A DNA stretch of 64,000 nucleotides from Roseibium sp. Sym1 (GTDB taxonomy: Bacteria; Pseudomonadota; Alphaproteobacteria; Rhizobiales; Stappiaceae). The stretch covers positions 5,368,501 through 5,432,500 of the forward strand of contig NZ_CP114786.1 of assembly GCF_027359675.1 (NCBI RefSeq). The letters are read 5' to 3'. The position numbers and the translations under genes were made by a program. How positions within the stretch are numbered: the stretch's first letter is position 1; every line of letters begins with the position of its first letter. Positions 18,659 through 27,087 of this stretch are shown here, in pieces. The notes under the pieces were generated by a model, which was not told the DNA's origin, did not search any database, and worked only from the letters and a program-made list of their open reading frames with translations.

Positions 18659-19294
18659 TCAGTCCGGTGCGCTCAAATCGAGATTTACCAAAGCGACAAG
18701 AGCGAATGCGGCCAGAATGACGCGGCCACGCGGACCGGCCATGCTCTCCGGGACTTCAGACACTTGACGCATGTCGAGCACCCAATCCCTGCCCTGAACA
18801 AAGCGCTTCAGGCCAGAGAGGAGACCTCCGCCGGAAGAGCGGTACCGCTTGACCAGACTTCCGACGGCCTCTCCTTTTTGTGTCAGGACAAGTCCCTCTG
18901 TCTGGCCGTCCAACATGGTCCGGATCACTTGCTGGCCGAAACTCTCGGGATTTACGAGTTCGAACGTTCCCGCTGATCCGGTGATTGAAAGTCTCCATCC
19001 CTGTGACAGGGCACCATGACCCGTCACCTCTGCCAGGCTGAACCCTGCATCCGTCAGGAGCTCCCAGCGACCTGCCCCGGTTTTCTTCCGGCAGATAAGT
19101 TCCAGGAGTTCACCTGACCGGCATCGGACCCGCGTGACGCCGCGAATTTGCGGCTGATCAAGATCGAAGGTCGCTTCAGGGTCCTCTCCGGACGGCGCCC
19201 CATCGGGGAACAGTCTGAATTGCCGGCTCACGCCATCTTGCAGCGGCATGCTGCCCGGTGTCCTGGCAAATCGAAGACTGAATGGAGCGCTCAT
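18659..19294 (-). CDS. Unknown protein, possible LURP-one/scramblase-like fold
   Basis: 211 residues from ATG 19294, preceded by GGAG at eight bases; the frame also opens at a TTG (19315) that overlaps the ureohydrolase stop. Alternating strands with a late G-(E/D)-A-V-G-S-L-V-K-R turn and a C-terminal hydrophobic segment (RVILAAFALVALVNLDL) resemble the tubby-like LURP-one/scramblase superfamily. This is a weak fold-level impression, not a recognised family. It is translationally close to the agmatinase-family gene upstream, so the two are probably co-transcribed. Confidence 0.6.
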   Translation of the reverse strand: MSAPFSLRFARTPGSMPLQDGVSRQFRLFPDGAPSGEDPEATFDLDQPQIRGVTRVRCRSGELLELICRKKTGAGRWELLTDAGFSLAEVTGHGALSQGWRLSITGSAGTFELVNPESFGQQVIRTMLDGQTEGLVLTQKGEAVGSLVKRYRSSGGGLLSGLKRFVQGRDWVLDMRQVSEVPESMAGPRGRVILAAFALVALVNLDLSAPD

Positions 19295-19311
19295 GTCCGG
19301 TTCTCCACCGG

Positions 19312-20274
19312 TCAAACCGTCTGGCTCCGCCTTTCCGCGAGCAGTCCGATATAGGTCAACGCGACACTTGCCCCGGCTATCGACGTGATGTCGGCATGAT
19401 CGTAGGCCGGCGCCACTTCGACCACATCGCCGCCGACAAAATCGATCGACCCGAGACCGCGCAATATGGACAGGGCCTCGCGCGACGACAGGCCTCCGGA
19501 GACCGGTGTGCCGGTGCCTGGCGCGAAGGCCGGATCCAGACAGTCGATATCAAATGTCATATAGGCGCGGCCGGCACCTACCCGCGCCTTGATCCGCTCG
19601 ATCGTCCCCCCAATTCCGAGTTCGTCCATCTCGTGGCCGAAGACGATTTCAACGCCGCATGTTTCCGGAGCATGTGTTCGTATACCAATCTGAATCGACC
19701 TTTCGGGATCGATCAATCCTTCACGAACCGCCCGTCCGGTAAACGTGCCATGGTCGATCCGGTCTCCCTCGTCCGGCCAAGTGTCCTGATGCGCATCGAA
19801 CTGGACAAGACCGAGTGGCCCGTATTTGGCGACATGTGCCTTGAGCAACGGATATGTGACGAAATGATCGCCGCCGATGGAAAAGAGATGCGTGTCCGCA
19901 TCCAGAATCTCTGCAGCCTGCGCCTCGATGTGACCTGGAATATCCGCGTTGCGGCCGTAATCGAAGACACAATCGCCGTAGTCGACACAGGCCAGCGTTT
20001 CGAACGGATCCATGTGAAAGGGATATTGGGGATCGCCATCGAAAATGGCTGACGCCCTGCGCACTCCCTGTGGGCCGAAGCGTGCTCCGGGCCGGTTCGA
20101 CACCGAGGCATCGAAAGGAATGCCCAGAACCGCCAGATCAACTCCGGACAGGTTGCGGCTGTAGCGGCGGCGCATGAAGGACAGCGCTCCCGCGTATGTG
20201 GGTTCGTGCGAGCCCCCCTTGATATCCTGTCCCAGAAAGGCGTTGTCGGTCGGGCGCGGCAATTCGGATGACAT
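19312..20274 (-). CDS. Ureohydrolase, agmatinase/guanidino-acid hydrolase family
   Basis: About 320 residues, binuclear Mn enzyme of the arginase/agmatinase superfamily. Ligand motifs are SIGGDHFVTYP, VQFDAHQDTW and TFDIDCLDPAFAPGTGTP, followed by GGLSSREAL. It hydrolyses a guanidino compound (agmatine, guanidinobutyrate or similar) to urea and an amine. FDAHQD instead of the commoner FDAHTD/SD leaves the exact substrate open. Start ATG 20274 has GAGG nine bases upstream; the TTG at 20289 is less likely. Overlaps or abuts the downstream unknown gene; divergent from the CDF exporter. Confidence 0.88.
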   Translation of the reverse strand: MSSELPRPTDNAFLGQDIKGGSHEPTYAGALSFMRRRYSRNLSGVDLAVLGIPFDASVSNRPGARFGPQGVRRASAIFDGDPQYPFHMDPFETLACVDYGDCVFDYGRNADIPGHIEAQAAEILDADTHLFSIGGDHFVTYPLLKAHVAKYGPLGLVQFDAHQDTWPDEGDRIDHGTFTGRAVREGLIDPERSIQIGIRTHAPETCGVEIVFGHEMDELGIGGTIERIKARVGAGRAYMTFDIDCLDPAFAPGTGTPVSGGLSSREALSILRGLGSIDFVGGDVVEVAPAYDHADITSIAGASVALTYIGLLAERRSQTV

Positions 20275-20517
20275 GGCTCTGTCCCTCAACTCGTATGGGC
20301 TTCAAGACTGACGAATATCATGCCCGCAGGAATTGTCGCTGGCTATTTTGGGAACGAACCGCCGTCTCTCAACTTCCAGGTCGGGAAGTCAAATTCCGAA
20401 GAACGTCTGGGCCCTGTTCGTTTGCAATCGGATCGCCGGATCCTCCTGTCGCTTGCTACGCTTGCCAAGAATCCGGCATTATCCCGCACACACCGTTCGA
20501 CCGGCAGGAACCAGTCC

Positions 20518-21477
20518 ATGCAAGACCACGCCCATCACGACCACGGTTCCGGACACGGGCACGATCATGGGCACGATCATGGGCACGATCATGGCCACGG
20601 GCACGATCATGCCCCCGAAGTGACGGACCGGAACGCCCGCGCTGTTGCGTGGGCAGGTCTTCTGATTGCCGGTTTCATGTTTGCCGAACTCATCGGCGGC
20701 TGGCTGTCAGGATCGCTGGCACTGATGGCGGACGCGGTCCACATGGTCACCGACGCCGCTTCGCTCGGGCTTGCCTGGTGGGCCTTCCAGCAATCGAAAA
20801 AGCCGGCGGACAACCGCCTCACCTACGGCAGGGATCGTCTTCCGGTTCTGATTGCCTTTGCCAACGCGATTTTTCTGCTGGTCGTCACAGCCTGGATATG
20901 CGTGGAAGCCGTCGGCCGGTTCATCGAACCGGAAACTGTTCTTGCCGGACCGATGTTCGTAATCGCGGTACTGGGGCTTCTGGTGAATATCGCGGCCTTT
21001 TTCGTCCTGCAGCGCGGGGGCGACGGCTCGCTCAACATGCGATCCGCCATTCTACATGTCCTCGGGGATCTGCTCGGTTCGGTTGCCGCGATCATGGCCG
21101 CAGTCGTGATTTACCTGACCGGCTGGTATCCGATCGACCCTATCCTGTCGGTTTTTGTCGCCCTTTTGATCGTTCGCTCCGCGATTTCGGTCCTCCGCCA
21201 ATCCGCTCATATTCTCCTTGAGGGGGCACCCGTCGGCATTGATCGCGACACGCTGAAGGCCGACCTTCTGGCGGAGGTGCCCGACCTGTCGGATATTTAC
21301 CACATACACTTGTGGTCTCTTGCGGAAGGCAAGGTCAATGCGACCATGCACGCCGTTGTCGCGTCGGAGGGAGCCCCCGACCTGGTTCTGGAACGGATGC
21401 GTCAACGCATGCGGGATGCGCACGGCATCGGTCATGTCACCATTGAAATCGGCTCCTTTTCGGGTCCTTCCCGATAA
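20518..21477 (+). CDS. Cation diffusion facilitator metal exporter with His-rich N-terminus
   Basis: 319 residues. ATG 20518 has AGGA eight bases upstream. The first 35 residues are a His/Asp/Gly metal-binding tail (repeats of GHDH). Six membrane spans follow; metal-site residues are visible in ALMADAVHMVTDAASLG (TM2) and HVLGDLLGS (TM5). The C-terminal cytoplasmic domain carries YHIHLWSL and HAVV, typical of ZitB/CzcD/DmeF-type CDF proteins. Probably proton-driven export of Zn, Co or Ni (family knowledge; metal not determinable). The tail is encoded by tandem 12-base repeats. No adjacent metalloregulator gene is seen. Confidence 0.92.
   Translation: MQDHAHHDHGSGHGHDHGHDHGHDHGHGHDHAPEVTDRNARAVAWAGLLIAGFMFAELIGGWLSGSLALMADAVHMVTDAASLGLAWWAFQQSKKPADNRLTYGRDRLPVLIAFANAIFLLVVTAWICVEAVGRFIEPETVLAGPMFVIAVLGLLVNIAAFFVLQRGGDGSLNMRSAILHVLGDLLGSVAAIMAAVVIYLTGWYPIDPILSVFVALLIVRSAISVLRQSAHILLEGAPVGIDRDTLKADLLAEVPDLSDIYHIHLWSLAEGKVNATMHAVVASEGAPDLVLERMRQRMRDAHGIGHVTIEIGSFSGPSR
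20557..20610 (+). repeat. 12-base tandem repeats encoding GHDH units
   Basis: GGGCACGATCAT occurs three times in tandem (20557-20592) and once more after a six-base interruption (20599-20610), inside the CDF gene. Each unit codes Gly-His-Asp-His, so copy number can change the metal-binding tail without frameshift. Confidence 0.9.
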
Positions 21478-21601
21478 AGGGATCGGGACGGCACAACGGG
21501 CTTCACAACCTTTGCTAGAGTTTGAAAACCCACCCCTCCCCTGATTGTATTTTCCCTCGGTTTACGCTAGGTTATCCGACATCCTCAATGGAGGGAGCGG
21601 G

Positions 21602-22528
21602 ATGCCTGAAGCTCAACAAAACGCGGCAAGCAGCCATGCCGCTCAGGGCGGCGCCGGCAAGTCCAGGGAAACCGCATCGCCTCGCAGCCGGGTGACAATT
21701 CTCACCATCTATGTGTGCGCGGCGATCGGCGGAACCATTGCTGCGATTGCCGATCTCGTGCAGAAGGAAAAGGCGTCCGCGGTCCTGAAAATGACCACGA
21801 TTTCGGCGCGCCATCTCGATCTGGCCGTTCCCCCGCTCTACGTCTTCCTGATCGTTGTGCTTCTGGGCGTGCTTCTGTGTTTCGTCTTTCAGCCCGGAAA
21901 CCGAAGGGCAGGTTTCGCCGTCGGCGCCGGGGTGATTGCCTCCATCATGACGGTGACGCCCTATCAGCCGCTGCAGACCGGCCAGCCCTCCGAAACAGGC
22001 GAAACCACCTGGTTCTCACCCGGCTCCGGGAAAGTGCAGATGGCAAGTTCGAAACCTGGGCACATTCTGCTGGCAGCCAACATCGTCGACATGGCGGTCA
22101 TACCCGTGACCAACGACCTGGCCATCCCCGTGGAGGTCAAGGTTTCGTTTTACGATCGCAACAGCCGTCAGGCCTATGAACAGGTGCAAGCCATTGCCGC
22201 GGGCGCGACCAGGACGTTCGAATTCGCAGCCAAGGCGCAGAACGGCAACATCAACGCCGAACTTTTCCTGGAGATTGCCGGCGAGCGCTCCTCCTATGTT
22301 GCCGCGACCGGCGCGGCCCCTTACCACAGCGCCCCCCTGTCGCTCACGAAAACGGTCCCGTCCTTCGCTCAGGCGCAAATCAACCCGGAAGCGCTCAATG
22401 CCTTTTCCGAAAGGACCGGCACGTCTCCCCGTCCCGCCAACGACGCGGAAGTCCGGGCGATCTACAACAAGCCGACCGGTTTCATCAACGACCTTCAACA
22501 GCGGCTTCTGACCCCCAGAAAGTGGTAG
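21602..22528 (+). CDS. Membrane protein of unknown function
   Basis: 308 residues from ATG 21602, with GGAGG seven bases upstream. The polar Ser/Ala-rich N-terminus is followed by three hydrophobic segments within about residues 32-130 (ILTIYVCAAIGGTIAAIADLV; PPLYVFLIVVLLGVLLCFVF; AGFAVGAGVIASIMTV), then a soluble region of about 180 residues. The soluble part looks beta-rich around VPVEVKVSFYDRNSRQAYEQVQAI, where non-family similarity to Ig-like domains is only an impression. Probably exposed to the periplasm. Lies between the CDF exporter and guaD on the same strand, with no obvious functional link. Confidence 0.72.
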   Translation: MPEAQQNAASSHAAQGGAGKSRETASPRSRVTILTIYVCAAIGGTIAAIADLVQKEKASAVLKMTTISARHLDLAVPPLYVFLIVVLLGVLLCFVFQPGNRRAGFAVGAGVIASIMTVTPYQPLQTGQPSETGETTWFSPGSGKVQMASSKPGHILLAANIVDMAVIPVTNDLAIPVEVKVSFYDRNSRQAYEQVQAIAAGATRTFEFAAKAQNGNINAELFLEIAGERSSYVAATGAAPYHSAPLSLTKTVPSFAQAQINPEALNAFSERTGTSPRPANDAEVRAIYNKPTGFINDLQQRLLTPRKW

Positions 22529-22618
22529 TGCCGGACGGAAGCACAAAGTCACCGCCGGCCCATGGCGTGCTTACCACTTGCTTGAAACAATCATGATCGT
22601 CCAGCTTGTGCGGTGCGG

Positions 22619-22673
22619 GCCGTTGTTCCACCGTCCGCACTGGATTATGACTTGGCAATGATTCAACAACGGC
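22619..22673. repeat. Inverted repeat upstream of guanine deaminase gene
   Basis: GCCGTTGTT at 22619-22627 and its exact complement AACAACGGC at 22665-22673, 37 bases apart, ending 24 bases before the guaD start. Could be an operator pair or a leader hairpin. Confidence 0.4.
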
Positions 22674-22697
22674 TTTGACGAAGCAAGGAAGACTGCC

Positions 22698-24005
22698 GTG
22701 GCAGACCAGACCCCGACGCTCCTGCGCGGCAGACTGCTGAGTTTCAAATCAGCACCAGGCGGACCCGACGACACGGAAGCCTTTACGTATGTGGAGGACG
22801 GCGCCGTCCTGATGCAGAACGGCAAGATCGCCGCGCAAGGCCAATATGAAGACCTTCTCAACCAGTTCCCGGACAGCACGGCACGGATTGTCGATCACCG
22901 GCCGCACCTGATCCTGCCCGGTTTCATCGACACGCATATCCACTTCCCGCAGGCACAGGTGATCGCGTCCTGGGCCGACCAGTTGCTCGACTGGCTGAAT
23001 GATTACACCTTCCCCGCTGAGATGCGCTTTGCCGACAAGGCGCATGGCGACCGGATCGCACTGGAGTTCTTCGATGCGCTCGTTGCGCACGGCACGACAA
23101 CGGCTGTCGCCTATTGTTCCAGCCACCCGGCGTCCGTCGACGCCTATTTCGAGGAGGCCCAACGGCGCGGCATGCTGATGCTCGGCGGCAAGACCATGAT
23201 GGACCGGAATGCGCCGGCGCCCCTGTGCGACACGGCCCAGAGCTCCTATGACGACAGCAAGGCTCTGATTGACGCCTGGCACGGTCGGGGCCGGGCGCAT
23301 TACGTCATCACGCCACGTTTCGCCATCACCTCCACCCCACAGCAGCTCGAGGCCGCCGGAACGCTCCTGAAGGAGCATCCGGACTGCCACCTGCAGACCC
23401 ATATCAATGAAAACCACAATGAAATCGCCCTGACACGGGAACTCTATCCCGACGCTGCCCATTATCTCGGGGTCTACGAAAGCTTTGGCCTTCTCGGGTC
23501 GAAGACATTGCTTGGTCATTGCATTCACATGACGGGCAGCGAGATGCAGATCATGCGGGAGACGGGCTCCGTCGCGGTGTTCTGCCCGACCTCGAACCTG
23601 TTTCTGGGCAGCGGCCTGTTCGACAAGGCAGGACTGGAAAGTGCCGGGATCCGCACCGCCATTGCGACCGATGTCGGTGGCGGCACGAGCTATTCCATGT
23701 TGCGGACGCTGGACGAGGGCTACAAGATCCTGCAGCTTCAGCGCCAGCGCCTGCACCCTCTCGCCAGCTTTTACTGGGCAACCCGAGGCAATGCCGAAGC
23801 GCTTTCGCTGGCAGGCAGGATCGGCACTCTCGACAAGGGCACCGACGCGGACCTTGTGGTTCTCAACGCAAGGGCGACCGGGCCGATGGCGTTGCGCATG
23901 GAAACCGTCGAAACCCTCTCCGAAGAGCTGTTCGTGCTGCAGACACTTGGTGACGACCGGGCCGTGGTTGAAACCTATGCCGCGGGTAGGCCCCTGAAGA
24001 CCTGA
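22698..24005 (+). CDS. guaD: Guanine deaminase
   Basis: Zn-dependent amidohydrolase that converts guanine to xanthine in purine salvage/catabolism. 435 residues. Metal-site motifs are in order: PGFIDTHIHFPQ, LQTHINENHNE, LLGHCIHM and TDVGGGTSYSM. CPTSNLFLGSG is characteristic of guanine deaminases. GTG start at 22698 with AAGGA upstream. No xanthine dehydrogenase or purine permease gene is adjacent. Confidence 0.94.
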   Translation: MADQTPTLLRGRLLSFKSAPGGPDDTEAFTYVEDGAVLMQNGKIAAQGQYEDLLNQFPDSTARIVDHRPHLILPGFIDTHIHFPQAQVIASWADQLLDWLNDYTFPAEMRFADKAHGDRIALEFFDALVAHGTTTAVAYCSSHPASVDAYFEEAQRRGMLMLGGKTMMDRNAPAPLCDTAQSSYDDSKALIDAWHGRGRAHYVITPRFAITSTPQQLEAAGTLLKEHPDCHLQTHINENHNEIALTRELYPDAAHYLGVYESFGLLGSKTLLGHCIHMTGSEMQIMRETGSVAVFCPTSNLFLGSGLFDKAGLESAGIRTAIATDVGGGTSYSMLRTLDEGYKILQLQRQRLHPLASFYWATRGNAEALSLAGRIGTLDKGTDADLVVLNARATGPMALRMETVETLSEELFVLQTLGDDRAVVETYAAGRPLKT

Positions 24006-24067
24006 CCTGAGGCAGCAAGCCCCATCGTTCGGGTCAGGGTCATGCCGCCTCTCCGCTTTGCCCCGTT

Positions 24068-24523
24068 TCAGGCGCCGATGTCGCGGAAAAACAGGTAAGT
24101 CGTGACTTCGCGGGTCTCCATGGGATCGGTCTTGTGGGCATGCACCTGGATCTTTCTGCCTTTTTCGATGCCGACAAGGTCGCCGGCTCTTGTGTATTCG
24201 CCCGAGTAGAACCTGCCATCCGCCGGTGACCGATAGACGTAGGTGACCTTGTTCCGCTTCTGGACGGAACCGGCCCTGAAACCGCGCTGTTTGGCAACGA
24301 GCGGCGCCAGCCTGCAATCCATATAGGCAAGTTCGTCCGTACCGTTCCTGACGACCCTTTCCCTGCCGGCCTCGATGAAGCACTCGGTCACGACCGACAT
24401 GATCTCCGCTTTCACCAGGGTGTAGTTCTTCTTCAGCTGGTACGCCTGCGCCATCAGATATCCCGCACCGGCGATGAGGATCGCGGCAACGCCAATTGCT
24501 ATCACCTTCAGTCTTGCGCGCAT
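24068..24523 (-). CDS. Membrane-anchored protein, DUF3592-like
   Basis: About 151 residues from ATG 24523 (GGAG six bases upstream), which is preferred over GTG 24535. One N-terminal span (VIAIGVAAILIAGAGYLMAQ) is followed by a soluble domain with VTYVYRSPADGRFYSGEYTR, then a G(R)KIQVHAHKTDPMETR block. The Y-x-Y ... y-SG ... dP pattern resembles DUF3592 domains (function unknown). Two Cys (VTECF, MDCRL) may form a disulfide in the periplasm. It is convergent with guaD. Confidence 0.6.
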   Translation of the reverse strand: MRARLKVIAIGVAAILIAGAGYLMAQAYQLKKNYTLVKAEIMSVVTECFIEAGRERVVRNGTDELAYMDCRLAPLVAKQRGFRAGSVQKRNKVTYVYRSPADGRFYSGEYTRAGDLVGIEKGRKIQVHAHKTDPMETREVTTYLFFRDIGA

Positions 24524-24694
24524 CCCGAGCTCCACATCTCCACCTGTGGTAGCATTGTCGATGCAATGTCAAATGGGCATCGCGACCAAACGGAATCACC
24601 AACCACAGGTTTATTTTCGCTGCGAGTTTTACCTATATTTTCCGGAAGCGGCAATGTAGAAATTTACCAAGCGGTCCGGCAGTCCGCGACGCAG

Positions 24695-25915
24695 CTAACC
24701 GGGTTGCCTTGCTCGGAACAACCTGGCTGAAAACAGCCATAATGCACCGATTGCAAAGGCAAGAAAGACCCCCGCCGCGGCCTGGAAAACCGGTATGAAA
24801 CCCAGCTCCTGAATGAAATGTGTCAAGGCCAGAGGCGATACAACCTGCCCCAGAAACATGGCCGTCGTAACCATGCCGGAAACGCTGCCTCTGCGATGCT
24901 CAGGCGCGACTTGCAAGGCCAGCATCAGGAAAGTCGGTTGTACCAGACCGTAACCGGTCCCGACCAGTGCCGCCCCCACAAGAAGGAAGAGCCAGGCAGC
25001 ATCCACCGCCAGGACAGCAAAGCCCGCGGCCATCAGGACGGCCCCCGCCCCGAACGTCGCTGTCAGCCCCAGCCAAAGGCTGATGCGCTTGAACATCATG
25101 GCGACACCACCGCCTGCGAGCGTCAGGGCACCGAGGCCGAAGGCGGTTCCGGACGCTCCGTCAAGACCGTTGTCCTCCAGATAGAACGGCAACTGACTGG
25201 GCATGAGAAAGAACAGCATGACGGTCATCATCGTCAGGAGCGCAACCAGCAATGCGGGGATCAGCCAGGCTTTTCCGGCAAGGCCGGCCTGCGCAGGCCC
25301 GGATGGCTGTCGCCCGGCTCGAGGCCGCCGTTCCCTGCGCAGCAACGGCAGCAACACAGGCAACAGCAGGATGGGCAAGGCATACACCAGGAACGGCAGC
25401 CGGGGTGAATAAGCCGCGAGCCAACCTGCGAGACCGATGTAGAGAAAGCCGCTGAAGTTGATCGCCGCGGTCTGCAGGCCCATGAACGCGCTGCGGCGCG
25501 CACCGGCGAAAAGGTCACCGACCAGGGCAACCTGCGCCGTCATGGCCAGGGCGACCGCCACACCCAGAAGCAGACGGCTTGCGAGAATAGCGGTCAAGTC
25601 AGGCAGGTAGGCCCCCGCGCTGCCGCTCAAGGCGAATAGCAACACGCCTGCCAGCAACAGAGGCACCCGTCCAAACCGGTCTGCCGCGATCCCCGCAAAG
25701 GGAGCTACCACGACCACGGAGAGTGAAGGCGCGGCCACAAGAAACCGCGTCAGGTAGGCCGCATGCGGCTCTCCGTCAAAGGCTTGCGCCAGCCCCGGCA
25801 AAGCCGGACTGATGGTCGCGTTTGCCATGATCTTGAGGGTAGCGGTCATCAACAGCGCGATGGCTGCGGTTTCCAGCCAGAGAGGCCGCTCCGGGGATTT
25901 CAACGGAAATGACAT
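24695..25915 (-). CDS. MFS exporter
   Basis: 406 residues with about 12 hydrophobic helices and a basic central loop (LLRRERRPRAGRQ). Loop 2-3 has GIAADRFGRVPLL, the classic MFS motif, and helix 4 has ASRLLLGVAVALAMTAQVALVGD, as in drug:H+ antiporters. Expected role: inner-membrane efflux of a drug or metabolite. The gene is divergent from a MerR-type regulator; a MerR-class promoter with a 19-base spacer directly precedes it, so induction by that regulator is very likely. Substrate unknown. Confidence 0.9.
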   Translation of the reverse strand: MSFPLKSPERPLWLETAAIALLMTATLKIMANATISPALPGLAQAFDGEPHAAYLTRFLVAAPSLSVVVVAPFAGIAADRFGRVPLLLAGVLLFALSGSAGAYLPDLTAILASRLLLGVAVALAMTAQVALVGDLFAGARRSAFMGLQTAAINFSGFLYIGLAGWLAAYSPRLPFLVYALPILLLPVLLPLLRRERRPRAGRQPSGPAQAGLAGKAWLIPALLVALLTMMTVMLFFLMPSQLPFYLEDNGLDGASGTAFGLGALTLAGGGVAMMFKRISLWLGLTATFGAGAVLMAAGFAVLAVDAAWLFLLVGAALVGTGYGLVQPTFLMLALQVAPEHRRGSVSGMVTTAMFLGQVVSPLALTHFIQELGFIPVFQAAAGVFLAFAIGALWLFSARLFRARQPG

Positions 25916-25949
25916 CTGATTTTCCTTGCCTTTTTGACACCATGCGGCC

Positions 25950-25980
25950 AGCCTACAAATTCAAGTCGACTTGAGGTCAA
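25950..25980 (-). promoter_or_regulatory. MerR/SoxR-type promoter and operator
   Basis: On the minus strand, toward the MFS gene: -35 TTGACC (25975-25980), spacer of 19 bases, -10 TAGGCT (25950-25955). The spacer carries the perfect 14-base palindrome TCAAGTCGACTTGA (25961-25974). The long spacer with a centred palindrome is the hallmark of MerR-family control, and the sequence resembles the SoxR operator (CCTCAAGTTAACTTGAGG). Confidence 0.75.
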
Positions 25981-25983
25981 GAG

Positions 25984-26421
25984 ATGAAATTGCTGGATAT
26001 TTCCGAGGTTTCGAAACAGTCAGGCGTCGCCGCCTCGGCCATCCGCCACTACGAGGAAAAGGGACTGATCTCTTCGCTCGGGCGGCGTGGCCTCAAACGC
26101 CTGTTCGCACCGGAGGTCATCGACCAGCTGGCGCTGATCACGCTCGGCAAGGCGGGCGGGTTTTCGCTGGATGAGATCAGGTCCATGTTCGGCCCCGATG
26201 GCCGCCCTGCCCTTTCCCGGGAAAAGCTCCATGCACGCGTGGCGGAAATGGACAGGCAGATCGACCAACTTGCGTCCCTGCGCGACATGATCCGCCACGT
26301 CGCCGACTGCCCGGAACAGAACCACATGGATTGTGCGAAGTTCCAGCAACTGATCCGCATCAGCGGAAAAAGACGGAAGACAAAAACCGGCAAAGGCATT
26401 TCAGGTATGGATACTCTTTAA
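25984..26421 (+). CDS. MerR-family transcriptional regulator
   Basis: 145 residues. The N-terminal winged HTH is typical (LLDISEVSKQSGVAASAIRHYEEKGLISS), followed by a dimerisation helix (ARVAEMDRQIDQLASLRDMIRHV) and a tail with two Cys (DCPEQNHMDC). SGVAASAIRHYEEKGLI resembles SoxR, but the SoxR CxxCxC cluster is absent, so the signal is not an Fe-S redox change of that kind. GAGG precedes the ATG by six bases. It sits divergent to the MFS exporter over a shared operator, which it most likely controls. Confidence 0.9.
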   Translation: MKLLDISEVSKQSGVAASAIRHYEEKGLISSLGRRGLKRLFAPEVIDQLALITLGKAGGFSLDEIRSMFGPDGRPALSREKLHARVAEMDRQIDQLASLRDMIRHVADCPEQNHMDCAKFQQLIRISGKRRKTKTGKGISGMDTL

Positions 26422-26470
26422 GGCTCGAGAGAAGTACCTACATCTTGGATGCATTGAAACAGGAGCGATC

Positions 26471-26992
26471 GTGAAAATTCCTTCGATAAAACCTTGTCCG
26501 GGACTTCCGGACATTCAGATCGGTCTTGTCGATGCGAAATTAAGCTCTGACTTGCACGAAAACTTCTTGGGATTATTCCGAACGAAGTATCGGGAGCACA
26601 GCAATCAGGAAAAGATGACCGAGTATTTCTCGAAATTCTTCGGCCTCCCTAAATTCGACGTCACCGAAGACGAACCTCATTCCGGCATTGTAGTCTTCAG
26701 TTTCACTATCACGAGTATCAATAACGAAACAGGCATCGATTTGTTATACGGCTCCGACATAGGTGCAGCTTTCGGTTTGGTTCAGTATTTGTTTGACGCT
26801 CAATCAGTCTCTGTTTCGCTGAAAGGGCAATTGATAAGGGCTTCAACAGGAACCGTCCTTGCAGAAAAACGGGTCACCGAATCCGTCAACGTAAGGCGTT
26901 CGTTTTTCGGACGGCGCGTTCCAAGCCTGCCGATGCTAGAAGTTGCCGCGGTCAGGTTGTTGACGTCCCTGCAACAGGAAGCTTGTCTTTGA
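26471..26992 (+). CDS. Unknown protein, paralogue of the next gene
   Basis: 173 residues from GTG 26471 with AGGAG five bases upstream. No family recognised, no signal peptide or membrane span. Base composition is visibly AT-richer than that of flanking genes and codon choice is less biased. The block LKGQLIRASTGTVLAEKRVT matches LYGYLVDIDSGQVLAEKRVT in the next gene, and PDIQIGLVD near the N-terminus matches PAIFLGDVQ, so the two are diverged tandem paralogues. Probably acquired DNA; role unknown. Confidence 0.68.
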   Translation: MKIPSIKPCPGLPDIQIGLVDAKLSSDLHENFLGLFRTKYREHSNQEKMTEYFSKFFGLPKFDVTEDEPHSGIVVFSFTITSINNETGIDLLYGSDIGAAFGLVQYLFDAQSVSVSLKGQLIRASTGTVLAEKRVTESVNVRRSFFGRRVPSLPMLEVAAVRLLTSLQQEACL

Positions 26993-27087
26993 ACATGCAG
27001 GTTTCCAAGGAAGGCCCTTTTGCCTGTACGTTGGCGATGAGACACTGCCTTCAGACCAACCCGACCAAGCAGACACCGTTAAAGAAA

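Noticed and set aside
20518..20610. CRISPR-like short repeats
   Set aside because: The 12-base units are tandem, without spacers, and code for the His-rich tail of the CDF protein.
22749..24602. Minus-strand open frame of 617 codons
   Set aside because: Antisense of guaD and overlapping the DUF3592-like gene in another frame; guaD has all catalytic motifs.
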